Below, piece by piece: positions 25,319-33,995 of a stretch of DNA of 64,000 nt. The translations under genes and the position numbers were made by a program. Numbering within the stretch: position 1 is the stretch's first letter; the number at the start of each line of letters is the position of its first letter. The notes beneath the pieces were generated by a model. That model searched no databases, was not told the origin of the DNA, and was given only the letters and a program-made list of their open reading frames with translations. The DNA is from Curtobacterium guangdongense (GTDB taxonomy: Bacteria > Actinomycetota > Actinomycetes > Actinomycetales > Microbacteriaceae), in the NCBI RefSeq assembly GCF_049341845.1, contig NZ_JBMPIT010000005.1, positions 1 to 64,000 on the forward strand. The letters are read 5' to 3'.

Positions 25319-25981
25319 GTGTCGATCGTCAGGGTGCACAACTTCGCCATCTCGCTGGACGGCTACGGGGCGGGGGCCAACCAGTCGCTCGAGCAGCCGT
25401 TCGGCCACGCCGATGGACGGCTCATGCAGTGGTTCTTCGGGACGCAGACGTTCCGCAGCATGCAGGGGGCGTCGGGCGGGAGCACCGACCTCGACGACCG
25501 GTTCGCGCGCACGTGGGGCGACGGCATCGGCGTCGAGATCATGGGCCGCAACAAGTTCGGTCCGGTCCGCGGGCCATGGCCGGACGACTCGTGGACGGGT
25601 TGGTGGGACGAAGACCCGCCGTTCCACACCCCGGTCTTCGTGCTGACGCACCACCCGCGGGAACCGCTGTCGATGGCGGGCGGGACGACGTTCCACTTCA
25701 TCGACGCGAGCCCCGCCGAGGCACTCGCACAGGCACGCGCTGCGGCACCCGGGTCGGACGTTCGGATCGGGGGCGGTGTCGAGACGGTCCGCCAGTTCCT
25801 CGCCGCCGACCTGGTCGACCGCATGCACGTCGTGCTCGTCCCGATCGTGCTCGGACGGGGCGAGCGGCTCTGGGACGGTCTCGAGGGCCTCGAGGACCGG
25901 TTCACGATCGAGGCGACCCCGTCGCCGTCCGGTGTCGTCCACCTGACGTTCGAGCGCCGGGAGATCACCCCCGCCGGGTGA
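25319..25981 (+). CDS. Dihydrofolate reductase family protein (RibD C-terminal domain)
   Basis: 220 residues. N-terminal VHNFAISLDGYGAGANQSLE is the RibD_C/YyaP-type start (xxSLDG). Later GADVRIGGGVET-like (SDVRIGGGVETVRQFLAADL) is the NADPH-binding Gly loop, and MHVVLVPIVLGRGERLW is a hallmark. These proteins are NAD(P)H-dependent reductases; the substrate is not known. Confidence 0.88.
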   Translation: MSIVRVHNFAISLDGYGAGANQSLEQPFGHADGRLMQWFFGTQTFRSMQGASGGSTDLDDRFARTWGDGIGVEIMGRNKFGPVRGPWPDDSWTGWWDEDPPFHTPVFVLTHHPREPLSMAGGTTFHFIDASPAEALAQARAAAPGSDVRIGGGVETVRQFLAADLVDRMHVVLVPIVLGRGERLWDGLEGLEDRFTIEATPSPSGVVHLTFERREITPAG

Positions 25982-26078
25982 ACCGCGTCATCGGAACGGA
26001 CATGCGGCGTTGCAGGGTCCGCGCTGCCCCACCGCATTCTTCGAGGTTCCTTGGGGATGGTCGGGAACAGTCGGCGGC

Positions 26079-26747
26079 ATGATGCTCCCGCTCGCGATCC
26101 CGCTGTTCGACGCCTCCTCGCTGCTCCACTCCTTCGGCCCGTGGGTGCTGCTCGGCATCGGCATCGTCGTCTTCATCGAGTCCGGGGTGCTGTTCCCGTT
26201 CCTGCCGGGCGACTCGTTGCTCGTCACCGCCGCGATCCTGGCGACACCGCTCGGCATCGCACCGTGGCAGATCGTCGTGGTCGGGATCCTCGCCGCGGTC
26301 GCCGGCGACCAGGTCGGCTACTGGCTCGGTCGGGAGTTCGGCCGGCGGTTGTTCCGGGACGACGCGCGGGTGCTCAAGACGTCGCACCTGCGCGAGGCCG
26401 AGGCGTTCTTCACGAAGTACGGGGCACTGTCCCTCGTGCTCGGCCGTTTCGTGCCGGTCGTGCGCACGTACGTCCCGCTCGCCGCGGGCACCGCCGACCT
26501 GCGCTGGCGCCGCTTCACGCTCTGGAACGTCGTCGGTGCGGCGACCTGGGTCGTCGTCATGACGATGGTCGGCGTGCTCCTCGGTGGCATCCCGTTCGTC
26601 GCCGACCACATCGACGTCCTCGCGATCGTGATCGTCGTGGTCTCCGTCCTGCCGGTGGTGATCGGCGCACTCCGCACACGGCAGAAGCGTCGCGCGGCCG
26701 CGCGACAGGACCGCGGAGCCCAGGACGAGCAGCGGGTGATCGGGTGA
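26079..26747 (+). CDS. DedA family membrane protein
   Basis: 222 residues. FIESGVLFPFLPGDSLLVTA and GDQVGYWLGREFGRRLF are DedA motifs, followed by AFFTKYGALSLVLGRFVPVV with RTYVPLAAG, the arginine-bearing region. Five or six membrane helices. DedA proteins are thought to flip lipid carriers and support membrane homeostasis; the role here is inferred. Two ATGs (26079, 26082) are possible. The gene converges on PAP2 and shares a palindrome. Confidence 0.9.
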   Translation: MMLPLAIPLFDASSLLHSFGPWVLLGIGIVVFIESGVLFPFLPGDSLLVTAAILATPLGIAPWQIVVVGILAAVAGDQVGYWLGREFGRRLFRDDARVLKTSHLREAEAFFTKYGALSLVLGRFVPVVRTYVPLAAGTADLRWRRFTLWNVVGAATWVVVMTMVGVLLGGIPFVADHIDVLAIVIVVVSVLPVVIGALRTRQKRRAAARQDRGAQDEQRVIG

Positions 26748-26771
26748 GCAGACCGCTCGCGTCACCCCGTG

Positions 26772-26817
26772 GCGGACGGGAGGCACGGTGCCAGCTGGCA
26801 CCCTGCCTCCCGTTCGC
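26772..26817. terminator. long palindrome, terminator-like element copy 3
   Basis: Arms 26772-26792 and 26797-26817 pair around AGCT with two mismatches. It sits 24 nt after DedA and 34 nt from the end of the convergent PAP2 gene. Confidence 0.8.
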
Positions 26818-26850
26818 ACGTGGCCGCGTTCCGGGCGCGACCCGCCGCGC

Positions 26851-27555
26851 TCAGGCCAGGAACGGGATCCGCGGCGCGATGCCGCGGACCCACACCGCCC
26901 GGACGAACGGTGCGACGCCGAGGGCCCAGACGACCGACGCCAGGACGTCCGTCGGGAAGTGCACACCGTCGACGAGCAGCGAGCAGAGGACGACGAGGAC
27001 GACGAGGACGACGAGCGGTGCGGCGACGCGGACGGCCTCGGCGGCCCGGGTGTCGGCGAGTAGCAGGACGACCGCGACGGCCGCGGCGACGACGAACACG
27101 GAGTGCCCGCTCGGGTAGGACGCGTCGACCTGCGCGGGGGAGAACGGATGGGGGAGCTGCAGCGCGTCGGGGCGGGCACGGTGGACGACGAGCTTCACGA
27201 CCGCTGACGGCAACCACGTGCCGGCGATCACCACCGCGAATGCCGCTGCGGGCCGCACGTCGCGACGGACCGCCCAGATCACAGCTGTCGCGACCACGGT
27301 CAGCAGGATCGCCGGGACGGGACTGAACAGCTCGTAGACGGTGTTCGTCACCACGCCGACGAACCCGGTGTGCGCCGAGTTGAACCAGGTCACCACCGGC
27401 AGGTCGACACTGCTGTCGTGCAGCACCACCCCGGCGACGAGGACGGCGATGACGGCCGCTGCCGCGACGATGCCGGTGCGGGCGACGGAGGCTGGACGGA
27501 GGATGCCGGAGCGCCTGCGCTCGGAGCGGCGCGGGCGGGTCAGTTGCGAAGTCAC
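26851..27555 (-). CDS. PAP2 superfamily phosphatase, membrane
   Basis: 234 residues with about six membrane helices. Motifs KLVVHRARP, PSGHSVFV and VHFPTDVLA match PAP2 signatures 1, 2 and 3. The third normally reads S-R-x5-H-x3-D; here it is S-L-x5-H-x3-D, so the Arg is Leu. Such proteins dephosphorylate lipid phosphates or undecaprenyl diphosphate. The start is a GTG. The change may reduce activity or mean the alignment is shifted. Confidence 0.85.
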   Translation of the reverse strand: MTSQLTRPRRSERRRSGILRPASVARTGIVAAAAVIAVLVAGVVLHDSSVDLPVVTWFNSAHTGFVGVVTNTVYELFSPVPAILLTVVATAVIWAVRRDVRPAAAFAVVIAGTWLPSAVVKLVVHRARPDALQLPHPFSPAQVDASYPSGHSVFVVAAAVAVVLLLADTRAAEAVRVAAPLVVLVVLVVLCSLLVDGVHFPTDVLASVVWALGVAPFVRAVWVRGIAPRIPFLA

Positions 27556-27662
27556 GCGTCGATCGTCGCGGGGTGGTTCCCAGACGGCTCCAAGAACCCG
27601 GGACGTCGACTCAGACGGATTTCTGAGTGATTCCTTGTCGGGGAGTCCATACGTTCCCGGCC

Positions 27663-28442
27663 ATGCGAACCTCCATCTCGACGTCCGGCACCCGCAACAA
27701 GGTCCCGGACCCCACCGCCTCGTTCTGGATCATCAAGGTCCTCGCGACCACCGTCGGCGAGACCGCCGCCGACCTCATCAGCACGACGCTCGGGTTCGGG
27801 CTCCCGCTCACGACCGTCGTGATGGCCGCGGTGCTCGTGCTCGTGCTCGTCGTCCAGTTCCGCGCCAGCGGGTACCGGCCGACCGTCTACTGGGTGACGG
27901 TGGTGCTGATCAGCATCGTCGGCACGTGCATCACGGACAACCTCACCGACGGGCTCGGCGTCAGCCTCGTCGTCAGCACCGCGGTCTTCGCGCTCGCACT
28001 GGCTGCGGTGTTCGTGATCTGGTTCCGCGTCGAGGGGACCCTGTCCATCCACGAGATCGACACGTTCCGTCGCGAGGTCTTCTACTGGCTCGCGATCCTG
28101 TTCACCTTCGCGCTCGGCACCGCCGCCGGTGACCTCATCGCCGAGCAGACGGGCCTCGGGTACCTGCCGGCGCTGTTGCTCTTCGCCGGGGGCATCGCGC
28201 TCGTGTCGGTGCTCTTCTTCGCCTCCCGGGTGAACGCCGTCGTGTGCTTCTGGGCGGCCTACGTGCTGACGCGTCCGCTCGGAGCGTCGCTCGGCGACCT
28301 GCTCTCGCAGCCGGTGTCGGACGGCGGGCTCGGGTTCGGCACCATCGCCACGAGCGTGCTCTTCCTGGTGGCGATCGTCGGCATCGTCGGCACGGTGTCC
28401 GTGCGACTGCGCCGGGGGATCAGCGCGCCGACGGCAGTGTGA
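27663..28442 (+). CDS. COG4705-like membrane protein with four repeats
   Basis: 259 residues, about eight membrane helices. Four similar segments carry G-x-x-x-x-D-type polar residues in the helices: KVLATTVGETAADLIS, VGTCITDNLTDGLG, LGTAAGDLIAEQTGLGY, TRPLGASLGDLLSQP. This is the COG4705 pattern as I know it; function unknown. A TACGTT box 7 nt before ATG suggests leaderless expression. It overlaps the convergent kinase gene by 23 nt. Confidence 0.8.
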   Translation: MRTSISTSGTRNKVPDPTASFWIIKVLATTVGETAADLISTTLGFGLPLTTVVMAAVLVLVLVVQFRASGYRPTVYWVTVVLISIVGTCITDNLTDGLGVSLVVSTAVFALALAAVFVIWFRVEGTLSIHEIDTFRREVFYWLAILFTFALGTAAGDLIAEQTGLGYLPALLLFAGGIALVSVLFFASRVNAVVCFWAAYVLTRPLGASLGDLLSQPVSDGGLGFGTIATSVLFLVAIVGIVGTVSVRLRRGISAPTAV

Positions 28443-29481
28443 GCAGGAACGTCGTCCCGGCCGGGCCGGTGTCCTGCACCCGGACGGAGCCACCGTGCCG
28501 GACGACGATCTCGCGGACCAGCGCCAGGCCGATGCCGTAGCCGGTCCGTCGCGGTGGCGCGCCGCCCGCGTTGCTGGTCGGCGTGCCGTCCGGCTTGCTG
28601 GTCGGCGCCGACGTTGCGCCGGCGGTCGGCGTGCCGTGGGCGAACCGGTCGAACACGCGCGACGGGTCGACGCCACGGATCCCGTCACCGTGGTCGGCGA
28701 CGCTGATGTCCACCCAGCGGCCGCGTTCCCGGACACCGATCTCCACGACGCTGTCCGCCGGTGCATGACCGACCGCGTTGTCGACGAGCGCGACGATGCA
28801 CCGGCGGAGCGCCACCGCGGGGACGGTCACCCTCGCGTCGGTCGGCGGGTGCTCGATGCGGATGCCGTGCTCGTCCGCCAGGACCTGCAGGTCACGGACC
28901 GCCGCGTCGAGCTCGACGCCGACCCGCGTCGGGCCGGACGTTCCGTCGTCGGTGGCGGTCGCCGCCTGGAGCAGGTCGTTCACGATGTCGACGAGCGCAC
29001 GCGTGTCGTCCCGGAGGGCGTCGACGACCTCGCGGTTCGGGTCGTCGGCCGCGGTCTTCCGGCTGAGCTGCTGGACACGGGCGTTCATGACGGTGAGCGG
29101 TGTCCGGAGCTCGTGGCTGGCGTCCGCGACGAACGTGCGCTGCAGACGGAGCGCCTCGCCGATCGGGACGACCGCACGCCGCGCGATGATCCACGTCGCG
29201 AGCCCGGCGAGGAGCACGGCGCCGACGCCGATCACCGCGAGCGCGAGGACGAGCTCGTCGCTGTCGACGAAGATCCGCGTGGCGTTCTCGGCGTGCTGCT
29301 CGAGCTCTTCGCGCGGCGTCGACTGCCAGAGCACGAAGGCCAGCACCAGCCCGATGATGACCACGACGAGCCCGGCGGAGACGGCTGCGACCTGCCAGCC
29401 GATCCGGATCGCCGACCGTCGGACGGCGGTGTGGTCCGGGTCGTGGTCCGGACCGGTCTGGCGCGGTCTCGGCCCGCTCAC
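28420..29481 (-). CDS. Two-component sensor histidine kinase
   Basis: 353 residues. Two membrane helices (about 29-51 and 78-99) bound a short extracellular loop of about 25 residues. HisKA phospho-acceptor His123 is in TFVADASHELRTPLTVMNAR. ATPase N box VALVDNAVGHA, G1 DHGDGI, F box VFDRFAHG, G2 GYGIGLALV. A Thr/Pro/Ala-rich insert lies between F and G2. The signal is unknown; the tiny sensor suggests a membrane or ion cue. Coupled to the regulator gene. Confidence 0.93.
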   Translation of the reverse strand: MSGPRPRQTGPDHDPDHTAVRRSAIRIGWQVAAVSAGLVVVIIGLVLAFVLWQSTPREELEQHAENATRIFVDSDELVLALAVIGVGAVLLAGLATWIIARRAVVPIGEALRLQRTFVADASHELRTPLTVMNARVQQLSRKTAADDPNREVVDALRDDTRALVDIVNDLLQAATATDDGTSGPTRVGVELDAAVRDLQVLADEHGIRIEHPPTDARVTVPAVALRRCIVALVDNAVGHAPADSVVEIGVRERGRWVDISVADHGDGIRGVDPSRVFDRFAHGTPTAGATSAPTSKPDGTPTSNAGGAPPRRTGYGIGLALVREIVVRHGGSVRVQDTGPAGTTFLLTLPSAR

Positions 29482-30140
29482 GGTGACCCGATCCGGTACC
29501 CGATGCCACGGATCGTCGTGATGAGCTCACGGTCGGTCTTCCGGCGGATGTAGTGGACGTAGGTGTCCACCGTTCCCTCGAGCTCGCTCGCACCGAACAC
29601 GCTGGACAGGATGTGCGCGCGGGAGAACGCGGTCGTGGGTGACTTGGCGAGCAGCTCGAGCAAGGCGTTCTCGCGGTCGGTCAGCTGGATCCGGCCGGAG
29701 TACGGCGAGTAGACCGTCGCCGTCGCCGGGTAGAACGTCCACTCGCCGATCGGCACCGGGTCGCCCTCGGACGTGAAATCGCGCGTGAGTGCACGGAGTC
29801 GTGCGGAGAGCTCCTCGAACTCGAACGGCTTGACGAGGTAGTCGTTCGCACCGGCGTCGAGACCGGACACGCGGTCGTCGAGCGTGCCGAGCGCGGTGAG
29901 CATGAGCACCGGGGTCGCGTCACGACGGGCGCGGAGACCGGCGACGACCTCGACGCCGTCGATCCCCGGCAGCCGACGGTCGACGACCATCACCTCGAAC
30001 ATCCGCTCCGCCGCCAGACGGAGCGCGTCCTCGCCGGTGGTGGCGAGCGTCACATCCCAGTCCTCACCGAGGACGTCGGCGACGAGGGGGCCGAGTCGAG
30101 GGTCGTCCTCGACGAGCAGCAGTCGGGACGCGGTCGTCAC
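29478..30140 (-). CDS. OmpR/PhoB-family response regulator
   Basis: 220 residues from GTG at 30140, with GGAGG 5 nt upstream. Receiver: LLLVEDDP (acidic pair Asp12/Asp13), phospho-acceptor Asp54 in VVDRRLPG, LTALG and VKPFEFEEL. Winged-helix DNA-binding domain ends in TVDTYVHYIRRKT and ITTIRGIGYRIG. It is the first gene of the pair with the kinase. Confidence 0.94.
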   Translation of the reverse strand: MTTASRLLLVEDDPRLGPLVADVLGEDWDVTLATTGEDALRLAAERMFEVMVVDRRLPGIDGVEVVAGLRARRDATPVLMLTALGTLDDRVSGLDAGANDYLVKPFEFEELSARLRALTRDFTSEGDPVPIGEWTFYPATATVYSPYSGRIQLTDRENALLELLAKSPTTAFSRAHILSSVFGASELEGTVDTYVHYIRRKTDRELITTIRGIGYRIGSP

Positions 30141-30224
30141 GTGGCCTCCGGGTGGTCGATGTCCTCCACAGGGTGCCACACACGCCGGTCACGAAGCGGT
30201 GTCCGCACGTGGCAAGGTCGTCTC

Positions 30225-30974
30225 ATGATCGAGTGGAGCGCCGTCGTGTGGACGCTCATCGGCCTGCTCGTCCTCGTCGCCGTCGCGACGACGGTCCTGC
30301 TCGCCACCCGTGCGCCGTCGCCGTGGGCGCCGGCGCTGGCGGTGCTCCGTGGGACCGCGCAGCTCGCGGCGATCAGCCTGGTCCTCGCCGGCGTCATCCG
30401 GGATCCGGTCTGGATCGCGATCGCCCTGGTGGTGATGTTCAGTGTCGCGGCGACGACCTCGGCGCGCCGGCTCGGCACGTTCCGGCAGCGCATCGGGCCG
30501 GTCGCGCTCGCGATGGCGGCCGGCATCGTCGTGTCGCTCGGCGTCGTGTTCGCCACCGGTGCGGTCGCGTTCACGCCCCGCTACGTGCTGGCGGTCGGCG
30601 GGATCGTGATCGGCAACGCGATGACCATCGCGACGCTCTCCGGTCGGCGGTTCGTCGAACTGGCCGACGACCGGTGGGACGAGGTCGAAGGGTGGCTCGC
30701 GCTCGGTGCGACCCCGCGCCGGTCCACGGCGGACCTGGTGCGCCGCGCGGTCCACGCCGCGATGGTCCCGACCACCGACCAGACCAGGACGACTGGCCTC
30801 GTCACGTTGCCCGGCGCGTTCGTCGGTGCGATCTTCGGTGGGGTGTCGCCGCTCGACGCCGGTCGGTTCCAGATCGTCGTGCTCGCGGCGATCATCGCTG
30901 CCGTCGCGATCGTCGCGACGGTGTTGACGGCGTTCCTCGCACCCGTCAGGACCCGGCCGGCGCCCCTCGACTGA
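30225..30974 (+). CDS. FetB/UPF0014 family ABC transporter permease
   Basis: 249 residues, about seven membrane helices. PRYVLAVGGIVIGNAMTIAT and VEGWLALGATPRRSTADLVR, then TTGLVTLPGAFVGAIFGGVS, match UPF0014 (FetB, ybbM), a metal-efflux permease. FetA, the ATPase partner, is not next to it. CAAGGT lies 6 nt before ATG, a leaderless layout. Confidence 0.88.
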   Translation: MIEWSAVVWTLIGLLVLVAVATTVLLATRAPSPWAPALAVLRGTAQLAAISLVLAGVIRDPVWIAIALVVMFSVAATTSARRLGTFRQRIGPVALAMAAGIVVSLGVVFATGAVAFTPRYVLAVGGIVIGNAMTIATLSGRRFVELADDRWDEVEGWLALGATPRRSTADLVRRAVHAAMVPTTDQTRTTGLVTLPGAFVGAIFGGVSPLDAGRFQIVVLAAIIAAVAIVATVLTAFLAPVRTRPAPLD

Positions 30975-31015
30975 CCTTCGAACACATCGACGGGCAGGCG
31001 TTCCGCGACGTACCC

Positions 31016-31050
31016 CTGACCTGACCTGACCTGACCTGACCTGACCTGAC
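31016..31050. repeat. CTGAC pentanucleotide, seven perfect copies
   Basis: CTGAC is repeated seven times without change, 77 nt before the antiporter start. Such repeats can change length by slippage. Confidence 0.97.
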
Positions 31051-31126
31051 CGTCGGCGCCGCCGAGGCCGACCGCAGCCCGTTCTGCGAGCCGCGCACAG
31101 GCACCGCCTGCCATGCTCTGAGGCCC

Positions 31127-32716
31127 ATGGAACTCATCGCACCCGAACTCGTCGTCGTGCTCGCCACGGCGATCGCGGTCGCCACCGCCGTCTCCGGGCG
31201 GATCCGGATCGCACCGCCGGTGCTGCTGCTCGTCTTCGGCGCCGGGATCGCGTTCATCCCGCAGTTCGGCGGCCTGGAACTCCCGGCGGAGGCGGTGCTG
31301 CTGCTGTTCCTCCCCGCGCTCCTGTACTGGGAGAGCCTGACCATCTCGCTCCGGGAGATCCGCGCGAACCTGCGGGGCATCGTCCTGATGGGCACGCTCC
31401 TCGTCGTGGTCACCGCGGGCGGCGTGGCGACGCTCCTGCACCTGCTCGGCATGCCGTGGGGCCCGGCGTGGGTGCTCGGTGCCGCGGTGGCTCCGACGGA
31501 CGCGACGGCCGTCGGCGCGCTGACCCGGTCGCTGCCGCGCCGGAACACGACGGTGCTCCGCGCGGAGAGCCTGGTGAACGACGGGACGACGCTCGTCGTC
31601 TACGGGATCGCGGTGGCCGTGACGGCGGGCGAGCAGACCCTGACGGCGTGGAACGTCAGCGGGATGCTGCTGCTCTCCTACGTCGGTGGCATCGCCGCCG
31701 GGCTCGTGGTGTCCTGGCTCGGCATGCAGGTCCTGCGGCGGGTGCACGCCGTCGTGCTGGAGAACCTGCTCACGCTGCTCGTCCCGTTCGTGGCGTTCCT
31801 GGCCGCGGAGGCGATCGGTGCGTCCGGCGTCCTCGCCGTCGTCGTCGCGGGGCTGGTCGTCAGCCAGGTGGCTCCGAAACTCGACCGAGCCGAGACCCGG
31901 CAGCAGGTGCGGTCGTTCTGGTCGTTCGCGACGTTCCTGCTCAACGGCGCGCTGTTCGTGCTCGTCGGCATCGAGGCGACCATCGCCGTCCGCGCGCTCG
32001 GCATCCGGGAACTGTGGCTCGGGCTCGGTCTCATCGGCCTGGTCTCGGTGACGCTCGTGGTGCTCCGCTTCGCCTTCCTCAACGCGTCGTGGGGTGCCGT
32101 CAAGCTCGTCACGCTGCGCACCGGCGGCACGCCACGAGAGGGACACCGTGACCGGGTGGTCAGCGGCTTCACCGGGTTCCGTGGGGCGGTGTCGCTGGCG
32201 ATGGCCGTCGCGGTGCCGCGCATGGTCGAGAGCGGTGCGGCGTTCCCGGACCGCGACCTCATCGTGTTCGTCACGGCCGGCGTCGTCGTGGTCACGATCG
32301 TCGGGCAGTCACTCGTCCTCCCCGCGGTCGTCAAGTGGGCCGACTTCGGCGGTCGCGACGAGGTGGTCGACGAGCGTCGGGACGCCGAGCGGACCGCGAT
32401 CGAGGAGGCGCTCGACGCCCTGCCGCGCCTGGCCAAGCGGCTCGGGGCCGACGACGAGGTGGTCGAGCGCATCCGCGCGGACTACGAAGGCCACCTGGCG
32501 CTCGTCCGGGCGGAGCAGAGCGACGAGACAGACCACCCGTTGCTCGCGAAGCGCGGCGATGCGGTGGAGCTCGAACTCGAACTCGTCCGGCACAAGTCGG
32601 CGACGGTGCTCCGGATGCGCGACGACGGCGACATCGACGACCTGGTGCTGCGGCAGGTCCGGGCGGAGTACGACGCCGAGGAGACCCGGCTGCTCCGCCA
32701 GGGCGAACGCGACTGA
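31127..32716 (+). CDS. Na+/H+ antiporter, CPA1 type (NhaP-like)
   Basis: 529 residues, a CPA1-size protein with 11-12 membrane helices over about 1-400 and a cytosolic tail of about 120 residues. AVAPTDATAVGALTRSLP carries the ND/TD-type ion site, and RAESLVNDGTTLVVYGIAVA holds the conserved Asn-Asp of the exchanger core. GFRGAVSLAMAVAVP is typical. The tail is charged, likely a pH or dimer module. It removes Na+ or other cations in exchange for H+. Confidence 0.92.
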   Translation: MELIAPELVVVLATAIAVATAVSGRIRIAPPVLLLVFGAGIAFIPQFGGLELPAEAVLLLFLPALLYWESLTISLREIRANLRGIVLMGTLLVVVTAGGVATLLHLLGMPWGPAWVLGAAVAPTDATAVGALTRSLPRRNTTVLRAESLVNDGTTLVVYGIAVAVTAGEQTLTAWNVSGMLLLSYVGGIAAGLVVSWLGMQVLRRVHAVVLENLLTLLVPFVAFLAAEAIGASGVLAVVVAGLVVSQVAPKLDRAETRQQVRSFWSFATFLLNGALFVLVGIEATIAVRALGIRELWLGLGLIGLVSVTLVVLRFAFLNASWGAVKLVTLRTGGTPREGHRDRVVSGFTGFRGAVSLAMAVAVPRMVESGAAFPDRDLIVFVTAGVVVVTIVGQSLVLPAVVKWADFGGRDEVVDERRDAERTAIEEALDALPRLAKRLGADDEVVERIRADYEGHLALVRAEQSDETDHPLLAKRGDAVELELELVRHKSATVLRMRDDGDIDDLVLRQVRAEYDAEETRLLRQGERD

Positions 32717-32728
32717 CCAGCGGCCGAC

Positions 32729-32796
32729 GACCCATCCAGCACGACGACCCATCCAGCACGGCGACCCAGACGGCACGACGACCCGGACGGCACGCC
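32729..32796. repeat. 17-bp tandem repeat, four units
   Basis: Units start at 32729, 32746, 32763 and 32780, each 17 bp: GACCCATCCAGCACGAC, then close variants (last two have AGACGG or GGACGG). They fill the gap between the convergent antiporter and MFS genes. Confidence 0.85.
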
Positions 32797-33995
32797 TACT
32801 CCGCCGAACGCGCCGCCGTCCGCTGCACCCCGGCGGCCGGCGCGATGACGACCGCGATGACGAGCAGCGCCGCCGGCACGAGCATGGTGAGCTGCAGCCC
32901 GAGGTGCTCCCCGAGGAAGCCGAGCGTCGGCGGCCCGACCAGGAACGCGATGTAGCCCGCCGCGGCGACGACGGACACGCGACGGTCGCCGTCCGTCGGG
33001 TGGTCACCCGCCGCGGAGACGGCGAGCGGGAAGCCGAGCGCGATGCCGAGTCCCCAGACCACCGCCGCGATCGCCGTGAGGAGCGGGGTCGGCGCGAGGA
33101 CGACTCCGAGCACCCCGATCGCACCGACGGCTGCGCACGCCCGGATCACGGCGCCGCGTCCGAAGCGGGTGACGAGGGGCGTTCCGGCCGACCGGCCGAT
33201 GAACATCGCGAGCGCGAAGCCGGTGAACACGAGGGAGCCGAGGACCTCCGGCGCGTCGTGCTCGTTCGTCATGAGGAGCGGCAGCCAGTCGCTCGCCGAT
33301 CCCTCGGCGAACGCCATCGCGAGCGTGATCACCGCGATGAGGAGCAGCTGCACGGTGACGACACCACGGCGACGCACCGGGCGCGTGCCGTCAGCGGCGG
33401 GAGCCTCCACCCGGGGCAGCGGCCGGAGGTTCGTCGCGGCGAAGACCGCGAGCGCGGCCATCACGGCCGTGGCGATCGTCAGGTGCACGACGACTGGGGT
33501 CTGCGCGGCGGTCATCGCGATCCCGACGACCCCGCCCGCGACGGTCCCGAGACTGAAGCAGGCGTGCAGCATCGGCACGACCGGCCGGCCGGTCGCACGC
33601 TCCTGCGCCGCGGCCTCGACGTTCAGGCCGATCTCGGCGACGCCGGCGCCGAAGCCGATGAGGAACAGCCCGCCCCAGACCCCGACGGCGAACTGCGCCG
33701 GTGCCAGGACACCGACGAGCAGCATGCCGAGCACCGGCAGCGCGGCGCCGACGAGGACGAGCGGGCGGGTCCCGAGTCGGCGGACGAGTGCTCCGGCGCC
33801 GAGGATGCCGATCATCGACCCGATCGACAGGCCGAACAGGACGATGCCCATCGCCTCGATCGACGCGCCGAGGTCCGACCGGACGGCCGGGGTGCGCGTG
33901 ACCCACGACGCGATGCCGAACCCGGTCATGGTGGACACCGCGAAGAGCGCCAGCCGGTGGAGTCGGGTGGGTGTCGGCGCCGTCGCTGTGCTCAC
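32796..33995 (-). CDS. Major facilitator superfamily transporter
   Basis: 399 residues from GTG, about 12 membrane helices. Sequence RLHRLALFAVSTMTGFGIAS opens a standard MFS half; GRSAGTPLVTRFGRGAVIRA is the loop between halves 2 and 3, MFS-motif-like. It resembles drug or sugar efflux carriers (FucP-/YbjJ-like). GTGA overlap with DUF475. Confidence 0.85.
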   Translation of the reverse strand: MSTATAPTPTRLHRLALFAVSTMTGFGIASWVTRTPAVRSDLGASIEAMGIVLFGLSIGSMIGILGAGALVRRLGTRPLVLVGAALPVLGMLLVGVLAPAQFAVGVWGGLFLIGFGAGVAEIGLNVEAAAQERATGRPVVPMLHACFSLGTVAGGVVGIAMTAAQTPVVVHLTIATAVMAALAVFAATNLRPLPRVEAPAADGTRPVRRRGVVTVQLLLIAVITLAMAFAEGSASDWLPLLMTNEHDAPEVLGSLVFTGFALAMFIGRSAGTPLVTRFGRGAVIRACAAVGAIGVLGVVLAPTPLLTAIAAVVWGLGIALGFPLAVSAAGDHPTDGDRRVSVVAAAGYIAFLVGPPTLGFLGEHLGLQLTMLVPAALLVIAVVIAPAAGVQRTAARSAE

